The position numbers were made by a program, and so were the translations under genes. This document shows, in pieces, positions 22,480-32,854 of a DNA stretch of 64,000 bases. Position 1 is the stretch's first letter. Each line of letters starts with the position of its first letter. The DNA is taken from contig NC_087062.1 of NCBI RefSeq assembly GCF_963678635.1, forward strand, positions 9,034,670 through 9,098,669. Reading direction: 5' to 3'. Below the pieces are notes generated by a model, which ran no database searches, had not been told where the DNA came from, and saw only the letters and a program-made list of their open reading frames with translations. Source of the stretch: Symsagittifera roscoffensis (Eukaryota; Xenacoelomorpha; Acoela; Convolutidae).

Positions 22480-22650
22480 CCCAAAATAGACCCAGTGGTG
22501 GTGAAACAGAGACAACTGCAGGAGGAATGGACGACAGTGTGTGTGGGGCTGCAGACGAGAGACAGATTTGAGAGCGACCAGCATAGAATCAATGAGTGGA
22601 ACGAGAGGAAGGCATCGCTCAGACCAATCAAGACCATGCCCCTTCTGTAG
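22480..22650 (+). CDS. Probable terminal coding exon of an unrecognised gene
   Basis: The frame opens immediately after a good acceptor (gaatcatttttag|ccc); the TAG directly before it is in the same frame, so the exon edge and the open frame coincide. It encodes 56 residues (PKIDPVVVKQRQLQEEW near the start, RPIKTMPLL at the end) and stops at 22648-22650. It is charged, helical and GC-richer than its flanks. A poly(A) signal lies 490 bp on. It may be the last exon of the 12.1-kb gene or of a different gene; a ~9-kb TE-filled intron would be needed for the former. No domain is recognised. Confidence 0.5.
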   Translation, partial: PKIDPVVVKQRQLQEEWTTVCVGLQTRDRFESDQHRINEWNERKASLRPIKTMPLL

Positions 22651-23160
22651 AGATATGAAACACAACATCATCGCCCATCCACACCAATTAGACCCTTCAA
22701 TTGACTCCTTTACCCCCTAAACAATCCACAATCCACTTGATCTGATGGGGGCATGTTTTCTGTTAGTCTTCTAACCACCCTCAAACCGTCACAATTTTTC
22801 ATCAGAAGTTATTCATACCAAAGTAAATGAAATAGTAGCAGATATATCAAATTAGGACGGATAACATCCAGAGAAAAGCGCATCTGTTTGGTACCGCCTA
22901 AAATTTAATAGATTCGTATTTTCGAATAGGTTGCAAAACTGGGAAAAACTTTTCGCCAATTAACAAACAGTTTCTGACCAACCTTGTATGAAAAATGTCT
23001 GATTTTTTTAAACTAAAATTTCGTATCGAAATCGTCACGGTTTAAGGGGGCTAACAGAACGACTCTTTGATTGATTAATTTTTATGCATTGTTAATAAAA
23101 ATGCTATTTTATGTCTTCTTTAATGCATGTCCTTGATTGCAATAAATTATGTATTAAAAC
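22651..23160 (+). other. Probable 3'UTR of the gene ending at 22650
   Basis: No ORF is seen. The sequence runs from the stop codon to an AATAAA, with AT content rising along the way. This is inferred from position only. Confidence 0.35.
23141..23146 (+). promoter_or_regulatory. Candidate poly(A) signal AATAAA
   Basis: Canonical hexamer (gcaataaattatg) about 490 bp after the 22650 stop, on the same strand as the exon. Confidence 0.4.
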
Positions 23161-23235
23161 TGTATGATATTCGACTTTCTAAGAGTTCTGAATTCAAAGA
23201 ATAATTTGCTGTTAAAGCTAAAGGATGAGAAAATC

Positions 23236-23323
23236 AACATAATGAGCGACTTCGGAAGTTAATCTTCTAATACAAAATAGGTCTTCATTAACTTATCTTT
23301 TAAACTAGTTCTTCAGAAACTTA
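23236..23323 (+). repeat. Left flank of the LTR element: end of a 1.23-kb repeat unit
   Basis: It matches 38700-38787 (atcaacataatgag, gacttcgga, ttaatcttctaatacaaaat, ggtcttcattaac). Together with the right flank it shows that the LTR element was inserted within a tandem repeat family. Confidence 0.75.
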
Positions 23324-23733
23324 TGGAACCTGATCTAAACTACATTTTATGATTGGATAAATTAGATATTTTACCACTGTAAAGTATTTAATATTAACCA
23401 ATCATGATCCATCTAACTAACAACCCACTTATTTGTGAGTGCTGAAATTACTTGTAATTTCAGCACCAGAGAGATTTGAATTTAACTTAGAAATTAGTTG
23501 ACTCTCCAAGAAGACTTCAGCTGCCGCAATAAACCAGTATACCCTAGATCTATTGAGCCTAGCAGAGACTAGTTAAACAACCTGAGACTAGATAGTATAA
23601 GAGTAAGATTAGGATCGGTATTAGACTAAGAAGTTGCACGAATCTATCCGGCCGAAAATAAGATAGCGTGACGAGCAGACGGTGTACCCTATCCGAAATT
23701 ACTCTATGAGTTATACACTTCGGTCCTAACTCA
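23324..23733 (+). repeat. 5' LTR
   Basis: It begins tggaacctgatc and ends cggtcctaactca. It contains AATAAA at 23528-23533 and a perfect 13-bp-stem hairpin at 23439-23466. The only difference from the 3' LTR is C versus A in gactctcNaagaag. Confidence 0.95.
23439..23466 (+). promoter_or_regulatory. 28-nt palindrome/hairpin in the LTR
   Basis: 23439-23451 (gtgctgaaattac) is the exact reverse complement of 23454-23466, with a 2-nt TT loop. The 3' LTR carries it at 37254-37281. It may act as a protein-binding palindrome or RNA hairpin; the function is unknown. Confidence 0.6.
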
Positions 23734-23735
23734 TC

Positions 23736-23750
23736 TGGTGCGACCATAAG
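23736..23750 (+). promoter_or_regulatory. Candidate primer-binding site
   Basis: TGGTGCGACCATAAG begins two bases after the LTR. A primer tRNA ends in CCA, so a PBS starts TGG, as here. I cannot assign the tRNA from memory. Confidence 0.5.
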
Positions 23751-23820
23751 TCTCGAACAAGACCTTAATAGCTTAGAATTAACCAAAAATAGATTAGAAT
23801 TTAGACAAAACATTTTTAAA

Positions 23821-24054
23821 ATGTTACACGACGATAATTTAATCGAAATGTCTCTACGACTCAATAGATCAAAGCCAATATTCCGAACGATAAGAGAACT
23901 ACCCGGAATTGCAAGAAGACCTCGAACCAGAGACGACATACGACAAAGTAGAAACTTACCATATAGTTATATGATAGTTCGGCAAAAGCCAACACAAACT
24001 TTTGTATTTAGAATACTACTAGCAATGAATTTAGATTTTCCTTTGCAAACATAA
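23821..24054 (+). CDS. Leader ORF, possible gag remnant
   Basis: Seventy-seven codons from ATG at 23821. The same frame is open without Met from 23710 and gives a helical, charged segment (LEQDLNSLELTKNRLEF). The following part is Arg-rich (RRPRTRDDIRQSRN). The position directly after the PBS is where gag normally starts. No capsid or zinc-knuckle motif (CCHC) is visible, so gag identity is only inferred from position. Confidence 0.35.
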   Translation: MLHDDNLIEMSLRLNRSKPIFRTIRELPGIARRPRTRDDIRQSRNLPYSYMIVRQKPTQTFVFRILLAMNLDFPLQT

Positions 24055-24983
24055 AATATTGAAGTCAATCTTCAAAATCATTTCAGGCGCTAAACAAAAT
24101 TATTAATATACAATAACGATTGATAAAAAGATCTCAGATCGTTTTCCTAAATTCTGCAGTAATATACAAAACATGTTTGAAAAATATTTATTGAAAAATC
24201 AAAATAAAAATTTGTAGCATGACAATAAATGGTTAAGTAATCATAAATAATCCTGTTGTTCCAGCTTCATCACCTAAACATAACAACATTCATAAGCTCA
24301 CTAATATCATAAAAACACTAAATCTTTTCTCTACACAAATTTAAATTATTTTAAACTTAAATTCACTTAAATTTAAAACCAGATCATCAAGGCTCATCCT
24401 TGGATCTTAAATTATTTTCTATTTAATTACATTTAAAACTTGATCATCAAGGCCTATCCTTGGATCAAAAAAAAACAATTTTGTTCTCCCCCACCCACTT
24501 AGCTAGTGTCTAACGACCTCAAACGTCGATTCACTATCCAACCCTTTCTAAAAACCCAGGACTAACAGAAATTTTTGAATAAAACTAATCATTCAAATTA
24601 GGATAAACAGTGAAGAACTTCGGTTATTCATCCTTCACTTGATCCCCCCTCTTACCAGACCCAGGATAAATCTTAGACTTAGTAAGTTTAAAATAGTATC
24701 TAACGAACTACTCGCGTTCTAATTATACCTGAACCTTGTGGATCGATTTACTATTCTCCAACCCTGAACACAATCACTACCCTTAAGTAAGATTAAGTAA
24801 GTTAACACCTTAGCTTATACTAGCCACGAGAAAGTAAAAAATCATTCTTCGGAATCGAGATACTTTTCTCCCCAACCCTGAACAAATAGACCCAGGTTAG
24901 GCTAACCAAAAAATCGTAAGGACAAACAGTCTAAGAAAATAGAAATCATTTAACAACCTTTTGCATCCGTCATCCTAAACCTT
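24055..24983 (+). other. Untranslated or degenerate leader region
   Basis: No ORF of note. Two copies of gatcatcaaggc.catccttggatc (about 24381 and 24441) are each partly self-complementary. Motifs of the type ccaaccct(g)aac recur at about 24540, 24760 and 24875. It may hold RNA structure (packaging or translation) or be the wreck of gag; neither can be shown. Confidence 0.35.
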
Positions 24984-25178
24984 ATGTCATTTAAAAACCT
25001 AGGAAATAAACAAACAATCGTTTTACACAATTGTGAAATAGATAACAAAAAATACGATCTTGTAATCACACCTCATACACAAACAGTTGGATATATCAGA
25101 ACAAAACGACAAACATTAAAAAGAAAAATAATAACCAAACACAGACAAATAACACGAAAAAGAATATCGCGTAAATAA
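24984..25178 (+). CDS. ORF upstream of RT, possibly the end of a protease/gag-pol region
   Basis: Sixty-four codons in another frame, overlapping the start of the RT frame (25153) by 26 nt. It contains LHNCEIDNKKYDLVITP, loosely like the strand region that follows a retroelement protease active site, but the D-S/T-G triad itself is not seen. The Lys/Arg-rich end runs into the break. Low confidence in function. Confidence 0.3.
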   Translation: MSFKNLGNKQTIVLHNCEIDNKKYDLVITPHTQTVGYIRTKRQTLKRKIITKHRQITRKRISRK

Positions 25179-25959
25179 TATACTCCAATTATTAGATATT
25201 TGTCAATCCACAATTCTTAATGAAGAATTATCCATAAATAATATAATAAGTAACGAAAAAAGAAATACGGATTATTTCCCAAAAACCCCATATTTCAAAC
25301 CTACATTCAACATAAGTAACTACGCAGAGAATCAACAGAAATTTTTAACAATGTTTAACTTCCAACATTCACAAATAACACAAGACGAATTTGATAAATT
25401 AGCCAAACAGCTAATCAAATATTCATCAGTCTATGCAACATCCAAATTTGATGTTGGCAAAATCAGCTCATCACTACATCTCCCATTAAAACCAGATGCA
25501 GTTTTCAAAAAACAAAGAGCAAGTAAAGTACCAATTCACTTACACGATAAAGTGAACAGATTACTCGACATTTTAGAACAATACAACATTATATCACCAG
25601 TAAATAAAGAAGAACAACCAAAAGGTAACACATTTATCAACCCTGTTATCATTCTAGCCAAAGGAGAATCATTAAAAATCGTTCTCGACGCTAGATACCT
25701 CAACTCACTCATAGATGAATCAAAGTGTAATTGGTCTATTGAACCAATACAAGTTATTTTAACAAAAATGAACGGAAAATACTTTACAACCGCAGATATG
25801 AATAGTGCATACAATCAAATGCCATTAGATGAACAATCGCGACGTTTAACACAATTTGTTATTGGAAACCAACAGTATGAATTCAACCGCTTATTCTATG
25901 GAATATCCATAGGACCAGCAGCATTTTCAGCTTTTATGAGCAAAATTTTTCGACCATAA
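25153..25959 (+). CDS. Reverse transcriptase, N-terminal part of pol
   Basis: The frame is open from 25153; the first Met is at 25351. It contains RT fingers and palm: NPVIILAKG, the DARYLN segment, TTADMNSAYNQM (motif A, with the first catalytic Asp) and RLFYGISIGPAAFSAFM (motif B). It ends SKIFRP at a stop created by a one-base frame change in the T-run at 25946-25950. RT copies the element RNA into DNA in cytoplasmic particles. It pairs with the next two frames to make one RT-RNase H. Confidence 0.85.
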   Translation, partial: HEKEYRVNNILQLLDICQSTILNEELSINNIISNEKRNTDYFPKTPYFKPTFNISNYAENQQKFLTMFNFQHSQITQDEFDKLAKQLIKYSSVYATSKFDVGKISSSLHLPLKPDAVFKKQRASKVPIHLHDKVNRLLDILEQYNIISPVNKEEQPKGNTFINPVIILAKGESLKIVLDARYLNSLIDESKCNWSIEPIQVILTKMNGKYFTTADMNSAYNQMPLDEQSRRLTQFVIGNQQYEFNRLFYGISIGPAAFSAFMSKIFRP

Positions 25960-26076
25960 AAACGCAATCACCTATTTAGACGATGTTTTTATGCATTCAC
26001 AGACTAAAGAAGAAATGTTCAATGTTTTAGAACAATATCACCAAATACTTCAGAACGAAAATCTGAAGGCCGCCCC
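25946..26076 (+). CDS. RT motif C segment in a shifted frame
   Basis: A short open stretch in the next frame carries TYLDDV (25970-25987), the catalytic YLDD box, followed by a helical segment ending near NENLK. It is joined to neither neighbour in frame: one single-base change lies at the T-run before it and another at the GCC/C-run at 26069-26076. This makes the RT non-continuous as written. Confidence 0.8.
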
Positions 26077-26940
26077 GATAAATCACACTTCTTTTTAACA
26101 CGAGTAAAATTCTTAGGACATAATATAGAAAAAAAAACAATCACCCCATTAAAATCACGCATTGACACTATTCAGAAACTCCAACCACCGACAAATAAAA
26201 AGAAAATCCAAGAATTCCTTGGAATGCTAAACTTTTTAAGCAAATATGTTTATAAAATGCAATTATATCTAAGACCATTCTATAATATACTTAGACAGCA
26301 AAACAATTTTGAATGGAATACAGAACATCAAGCACGATTTGAAGAAATTAAAAAACTTCTAACTGAACAAATTTCGAATACAATTCCAGATCCAAATCAA
26401 CCATTCTACGCAATGTGCGATGCTTCGAACTTTGGCATCGGCGCAGCCTTACTACAATCACATAATGGTACAAACAAAATGAACCTTATATCAGCAAATT
26501 CTCGATTATTCACTCAAGCAGAGCTAAGACTCTCAACCCTAATGAGAGAATGTACAGCCATAATCTATACACTTACAGAATATGAATTTCTGATACTTGG
26601 ATCAAAACATCCAACAGTTCTATTCACAGATCACAAACCAATCATTTTTCTCTTCACACAAAAATCCAACCCAAATCACCGAGTTTACAGATTTCAATTA
26701 ATTCTAATGAAATTTCCAAACTTACATATAGTTTGGACAGCAGGAAAAAATCTTGCATTACCAGACACATTAAGTCGAAATACACCAGCTGAATTACTTA
26801 CACGTAAAACTACAGTTGAAATACCTAAAAATATAAAATTCTACCTTGCAAAAAACGAAACATCACCCCGACTAGAATGCAAATATGCAGTAAAAACTGA
26901 CGTTGAACAATCACAGATAAATAATCTACAACACTTTTAG
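26077..26940 (+). CDS. RT thumb/connection and RNase H
   Basis: The frame resumes with the KSHFF..VKFLGH segment of Ty3/gypsy RT and continues to RNase H: CDASNFGIGAAL (Asp), MRECTAI (Glu), LFTDHKP (Asp) and LPDTLSR (Asp), the expected four acidic residues. It ends at 26938-26940 by a one-base change in a T-run. RNase H removes the RNA strand during reverse transcription. The first Met is at 26224 but translation would be from the polyprotein. Confidence 0.88.
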   Translation, partial: DKSHFFLTRVKFLGHNIEKKTITPLKSRIDTIQKLQPPTNKKKIQEFLGMLNFLSKYVYKMQLYLRPFYNILRQQNNFEWNTEHQARFEEIKKLLTEQISNTIPDPNQPFYAMCDASNFGIGAALLQSHNGTNKMNLISANSRLFTQAELRLSTLMRECTAIIYTLTEYEFLILGSKHPTVLFTDHKPIIFLFTQKSNPNHRVYRFQLILMKFPNLHIVWTAGKNLALPDTLSRNTPAELLTRKTTVEIPKNIKFYLAKNETSPRLECKYAVKTDVEQSQINNLQHF

Positions 26941-28994
26941 ATTGTCAAAATAACCACTACGAAGTTGATCTACTTGGAACATCAACTTTTAAACCAATTC
27001 CATACTCACAATGGATAAAAAATAACACCCAACAAAAAAGAGTAAAACAACACTCGCATAAAAAAGACCTTTTTCCACTAATTGAAAAAGAAAACCTAAC
27101 TGATAAAATAAATTTATCAGGACCACAAACAAACGATTCAAATTACACAATAAATCAAGTTTTTGACCTCCATGACCCACTTGATACAATACCCTTATCT
27201 AAATCAGAAATAGAAAACATTTTTCTCCCCCCAACAGAAACAATTACAATTTCAACATTGAAACTATACCAAAATCTTGACCCAGTAATTAGACAACTAA
27301 AATCATGGCACAAATATAAAACTAAACCCGTCAAGGCAGATACAACTATTTTAGGAAATAAAACACTCCTCCGATATTTTCGAAAATTTAATAATACAAC
27401 AATTAATGAAAACACAGACCTTCTAGAATACAAATTAAATCAATCTACAGTTCCCTGTCTCCCTTTAAGTATGATTCTCATAGCTTTTAATATTTCACAT
27501 ACACAAAATATTAAAGGACACTCTGGATCAGAGAAAACATATTCAAATTTTATACAAAACTTTTATTTCCCAAATGCACCAATTTGGATAGAAATACTAT
27601 GCAATGACTGTATAGTATGCCAACTAAATAAACCTTACCCAAATCAAAAACAAATAGCACAAAAACAAGATTTTAAAGGACAAAGTTTGTACTTTAACCA
27701 CCGTATCTCCTTTGATACAAAAGGACCAATTTCACCCTCATCCGAAGGAAACTCCTACATTATGGTAATTGTTGACGCATTTACACATTATGTAGCACTT
27801 AACCCAGTACCACATTGTAACGCTTATTACGCTTACACAACGCTTTATGAACACTGGATAGCCAAATTTGGACTACCAGAAATTCTAGTTACAGATAACG
27901 GTACAGAATTCATAAATAATGAAATTATCACACTATGTCATCTATATAACATCAAACACAAACCACGTACATCTCACGCACCTTGGACAAACGGTTTAGT
28001 CGAAGGTATGAACCGTTCACTACAAGAATATCTTAGATGTATCATCAATGGAAATGATACAAGATATACTGAATGGTCAGCAGATGTAAAATTATTTCCC
28101 CTAGCAAATAATTCACAAGTCACGACAACTCTAGGAATGTCACCATATGAAATGGTTTTTAACCAAAAGCCACGCAAACCGATAATGTTTACAGCAAACT
28201 CTCATAAAAACGCACAAGGTTATTGTCAACCAAATAAAGACTCAATTTGTTATAACCTACCTTTACATACACACGATGAAGATCATTTTCATCACCCACA
28301 AATTCTTAAATTAGCCTCCGGTACACACACCGAATGGATTTTAAACAGAGATAAAAAACACAATGAAATTTACCAAAAAGTAACAAAAAAGTTGTTACAA
28401 AGGCAAAACATTAATGAGCAAATAAATTCACGCTTTACACCAGCCTCCGATTTAAAAATTGGAACATTTGTATTAATACCCAATTTTAATACTCAAAAGG
28501 GAATTTCTAAAAAATTACAACCCCTTCGTAAAGGACCATACCAAATAATTGCAAAACCCACTGATGTCACATATAAAATCACCGACTCAGACAAAAAAGA
28601 AATCGTTCAACACCGAAATAACCTATTACCTTATTATCCAAAAGAATACGCACTCCGCGAACTAACTCAATTATATTCTTTTACAGGTTTAAAAGTTATT
28701 CAAAATAACCCACATACGGAAAATACAACAAAGGAACAAAAAGATTTTCACCTCAAAAACCAAATAACAAAATCAACCACCACAAAAAACAATACAAAAA
28801 ATCTAGATCAAAACACATCTCAAAAAGAAAGAAAAAATAGAAAAATGACAGAACAAATAATACCCCAAGAACAAATCGACAAATCAGAACATAGAGAGTC
28901 TTCACGACTTAGAAATCAACCACGTAAAAATTATAAATTATTCATCCCACAATCTAAAATATTAAAGAAAGTCGAATTTCAAAAACAACTTTAA
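26935..28994 (+). CDS. Integrase with GPY/F module, C-terminal part of pol
   Basis: The frame is open from 26935 (first Met 27258). It has a zinc-binding segment (H..H then CNDCIVC), then the catalytic triad: Asp at 27714 (SFDTKGP), Asp at 27894 (VTDNGTEF) and Glu at 28002 (GLVEGMNRS), spaced 60 and 36 residues, i.e. D,D35E. A GPY/F module (LRKGPYQI, about 28525-28550) follows, then a basic Lys/Gln-rich tail to 28994. Integrase inserts the cDNA into the host genome. No chromodomain is evident. The catalytic residues appear intact. Confidence 0.93.
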
Positions 28995-29586
28995 TTTTGT
29001 ATTTCACAATCTTAGACCTTTGAAACATTTTGAATTTTCATTTTTCAAAATAATATGCTGACAAACACGCAGCAATTCTAGTTCATAATTAGCCAATAGG
29101 ATTCATCCAATCCGTCACCTTCTCTAACTCTAAAATAAACCAACTAGACGAACGATATTAAAATCCAGGCATATCTATAACTATAACTTTACGACCTCCA
29201 GGTCAAAAATAAGCAAACCACTCCAACTTGACAACTAAAATAAATATCACCATAATATCATAACCCTCCCTTATCTAATAAACCAAAGATCAACAATATT
29301 TCCCCAACTCAGCCCTCAAATACCCCCCAAACAAATATGTTAAATTAGCCTAAAGTAAAAGAACGACCATTTTAATTAGCCTAAAGTATAAAAATCTCAA
29401 AAATACCCCAGATCATTTGACAAATGAAAATAAAGACAAAGAAGACCTCCCGATCACCATAAAAATTGCCCCCAACAATTTTTCACAAAACTCAACCCAC
29501 TTGTCAAAAAACCAATAAATAATCCGACCACATTTGAAAATTGCCCCAAACAACAAAAAATGTTCGATCAAGAAGTCATTTCGTAA
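28995..29586 (+). other. Spacer between pol and ORF-X
   Basis: No long frame on the plus strand. The word attagcctaaagta occurs twice (29344 and 29376). A 62-codon minus-strand frame is not supported. Confidence 0.4.
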
Positions 29587-31146
29587 ATGCTCTTCTCTCA
29601 ATCAGTCACTATAATTATCACAAACCTCAAACAATTTTTTACGATACTTAAAACTTTTATAATATTTCTTTTTGATATCTTTGAATCTTTTGTAATAATC
29701 TTAATCATTTTTTGCAATATTTTTTTAATTTTCTATTCCCTATTTGAACTATACCTCCAACTTTCAAAAGCTATTGACTATATCCACAGGTACGATTCAC
29801 AAAACTTATCTAAATGATCCGAACCATTTTTAGTAGAACCGATATTTTTTTTACTATTTGTAATTTTTATAACATTTCTATCATCCCTCATCTTGACAAT
29901 ATGCAAATGTATCAAAAAAGCAATCATCACATTCGCCCTAGCAACAATTCTCCTAATTTTTTTTTTAGAAGAATACTATAAAAAACATAAACTTTTTCAC
30001 TAAAAGAATAGACCAAAAAAGCTATCAAAAATTGCTACCCAACAATCACATAGTCAGTCTTCACCGACATCATCCCAAGAAAACCCGACACCACTTTCAA
30101 CTACCCAAAACCCCCAAACATCTACACGAATTTCTTTTCAAGATAACCCATATACCTTTGAAGAACGACACGCTCGCTTATCAGAACCACTAGAACCAGT
30201 TCAACGACAAGCACCTCTAAGCGAACCAACATATAACTTATACCCAACACTACCACAAGAATTAAGTAGAATAAGAAATCCTAGTCAAAACCAAAATACA
30301 GTCGAAATAAATAGACAAATTATACATCCTCGACGAAACAGAAATTTTCAAACTCCCCGAGTTCATTTTGATATACCTCAATCCCCATCACAAAACACTC
30401 CAGAAAACCCCATTGGTATATTACCAGAAACCCCTACGCTTTTTTCACAACGTAGCAATTCAAGCCTACCATCAGATTACTTAGGTTCAACACCAACATC
30501 TGAACAAATACGTGAAAATCCTTTTAACCCCCCAAACCAAGCATCACGACTACCATATTGGACAACACATTCATTCACACAAGGTGAACTAAATTTAGTA
30601 AATGATCCAATAAATATTTCTACGGATACAACAACATCCTCATCACTACCAGAAACATTATCACTACCATCAACACCATCAATAAGCCAGATTTCACCAC
30701 CACCTTTTAACTTAAATTTCCCAAATAACCTCGACGCTAGATATCGAGAACAATCATCAACAAATATTCCATTAGGACTAGACTGGAATACATTCACAGC
30801 ACCTCCACCATTATTTGGACAACACCTAGAAAATAACCGACTCCACAATTGGGCACTAAACAGACTACAGTATAGACAAGACATTCACGAAGACATTCGT
30901 GCTCATAACATCCAAATACTCCAACAAAATAGTCTACAATTAAAATTTGAAATCACGGTTAAATTAAACAACATTACTCAACATGCTTATCCATTAAATC
31001 CACCAAATATAACAGCTCAATCCCTACCACCACCATTTATAACAACTGAAGTAATATACAAATACGACAGATATACCAAAAAGACAATTGGTTACATCAC
31101 ATTTTATAACCCATACTCAGGATTGTCATACACATGTATATTCTAA
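29587..31146 (+). pseudogene. ORF-X: membrane-anchored, P/S/Q-rich unknown protein, two in-frame stops
   Basis: One frame runs from ATG 29587 to TAA 31144-31146, interrupted only by TGA at 29815 and TAA at 30001. Its first 140 codons are strongly hydrophobic, with several candidate membrane segments (FIIFLFDIFESFVIILIIF; FLLFVIFITFLSSLILTI; ITFALATILLIFF). The following 380 codons have no Met at all. They are rich in Pro, Ser, Gln and Asn and end in a more structured part (LKFEITVKLNN, YITFYNPYSG). It overlaps the env-like start by 13 nt. The family is unknown. It could be a matrix or gag-like protein, or a viral-type membrane protein; stop readthrough, splicing or decay are all possible. Confidence 0.5.
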
Positions 31147-32798
31147 AAATTTTAATTTTTCTCCAACTCCTTTTTCTAATAACCCCAAATGAAAACATAA
31201 ACCCTTCCCCCCGCACAGGACCCCAAGATTTATTAGTAACACATTACGATTGTGAAGAAAACGAACAAAAAACACTACACAAATATGCAATAAATCAAGT
31301 ATCACAATGCGAAACAGAACCACAAGCCATAGAAACTACAAATGTAATCGCAACACTTTACTCAAAAGCCCGAGCAACAACAGTTATAGGATATAAATTC
31401 ACAGCAACATTTTCTGAAAAGAAAGTACATTGTTCACAAGTCTCAAACGGAAATAAAAACCGACTTGACCATGAATCATTCTACCAGAGTAATATAGAAC
31501 GACTTTTACATCTCAATCCCGAAGATTGTAAAAACGAGTTACTCAGACTAAATATCACAAGAAATAAAAACACAGATAGAAAACTAGTATATTTCCAAGT
31601 TTTTGGAGATTCTGTACATCAAGCAGAACTTGAAAGATATCAAGGACATGTAAAATTAGATGAAAAATACCCATACAACGGCGCACACGGAAGATTAACT
31701 TATGATATACACGATAAACACTGGATACCACACATTGGTATAAATGACCCATCAAACTGCAAAGCAGACACAAAAAATAAAGGATATCAAGAAATCATGT
31801 TTTTTGATTGGAAAATACAACTCGAAAAAATACAACTCACACGCGATTTATCAGACAACACAATGATCTATCAAGGAATTCGATTACCTTGTAAAAACGA
31901 TCAAGGCTATTGTGACCCTACAACACGAACACAAGCAACAATTGTTTGGTTCCCCGAAGACACATGTACAACATTTCAAGTAGCAAAAATACACGCTCGT
32001 ATGATAAAATTTCACGAAAAATATTTTATACAATCAATTCCATATGAACAAGTCCATCCATCACGAAAACTAAGTTCTAATTTTAGAAACATAGACAATA
32101 TAGAAAATAAATTGACACGTTTTCAAATATATCAAGAAACAGAACTTGCATGTAAATACAGAAATCCACTTCACAAAACACAATACTCCGAGATATTAGG
32201 TGAATACGAAAAAGGATTCGACATGACCACTGGAAAAGTAAAAATCGACCCATATGCAACAGGTCATCCTCTAAACGAAGGAACATCATACACACCAGTT
32301 CATTTTCAAAAAAATACAGGTCAACCTGGTGGACATTTAAAGCCCCAAGACGATCAAAGTACACGTTTACAAGAACTATCACTAATGAATAGTACATATT
32401 TCGGTAATATCCACTATGATATTCACTTAGATATGAAACTAGACTACACGATTAGCCGAATTTTTCAAGAAATGTCACTCTCCGAATTAGAAACACTACA
32501 CCAACTATGCGAATTAGAAAGAACACAAATATTACAATCACTTGCACTAGCAGTATTAAAAATACCCTACGCAGGATATTTACTATCAGGAAATAGATCA
32601 AATTTTTTAGACTACGAAGGAAACATTTTACTTGTACCAAAAAAGTATCACCACTATACGTTTTTGAAAACAAACGATGCTATAAAAGAATCCCTATCTT
32701 TTATAAGAATAAAGTACATTTCGTTGACACACTTTCAAGAAGAACCTATTTCTGGGATACCGCAGTCCCATGTGGATCAGAAAATAGCCATAATGTAG
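31134..32798 (+). CDS. Env-like glycoprotein, N-terminal/ectodomain part
   Basis: 554 codons from ATG 31134. It starts with a hydrophobic signal-peptide-like segment (ILKILIFLQLLFLI), soon followed by HYDCEENE and a Cys-rich ectodomain. Potential N-glycosylation sites include LNITRN, MNSTYF and GNRSN. The position after pol and before the 3' LTR is that of env in errantivirus-like elements. An early (F/Y)DC motif after the signal is reminiscent of some arthropod-virus glycoproteins (chuvirus type) captured by retroelements, but I cannot assign the family. The membrane anchor lies in another frame (32855-33742), so the gene is broken in about 32.65-32.85 kb. Confidence 0.7.
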   Translation: MYILKILIFLQLLFLITPNENINPSPRTGPQDLLVTHYDCEENEQKTLHKYAINQVSQCETEPQAIETTNVIATLYSKARATTVIGYKFTATFSEKKVHCSQVSNGNKNRLDHESFYQSNIERLLHLNPEDCKNELLRLNITRNKNTDRKLVYFQVFGDSVHQAELERYQGHVKLDEKYPYNGAHGRLTYDIHDKHWIPHIGINDPSNCKADTKNKGYQEIMFFDWKIQLEKIQLTRDLSDNTMIYQGIRLPCKNDQGYCDPTTRTQATIVWFPEDTCTTFQVAKIHARMIKFHEKYFIQSIPYEQVHPSRKLSSNFRNIDNIENKLTRFQIYQETELACKYRNPLHKTQYSEILGEYEKGFDMTTGKVKIDPYATGHPLNEGTSYTPVHFQKNTGQPGGHLKPQDDQSTRLQELSLMNSTYFGNIHYDIHLDMKLDYTISRIFQEMSLSELETLHQLCELERTQILQSLALAVLKIPYAGYLLSGNRSNFLDYEGNILLVPKKYHHYTFLKTNDAIKESLSFIRIKYISLTHFQEEPISGIPQSHVDQKIAIM

Positions 32799-32854
32799 TA
32801 CAACTAAACCCTGATGAAGATAAATATTACCTTCTCACCCCATATCCCCCATTA

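Noticed and set aside
22051-22671. 206-codon minus-strand frame
   Set aside because: It crosses the G-run and inverted repeat and is antisense to a better-supported plus-strand exon; composition follows the repeats.
23736-23764. Assigning the primer tRNA from the PBS
   Set aside because: Only the TGG start and position are firm; pairing beyond about 15 nt does not make a normal T-arm, so no tRNA is named.
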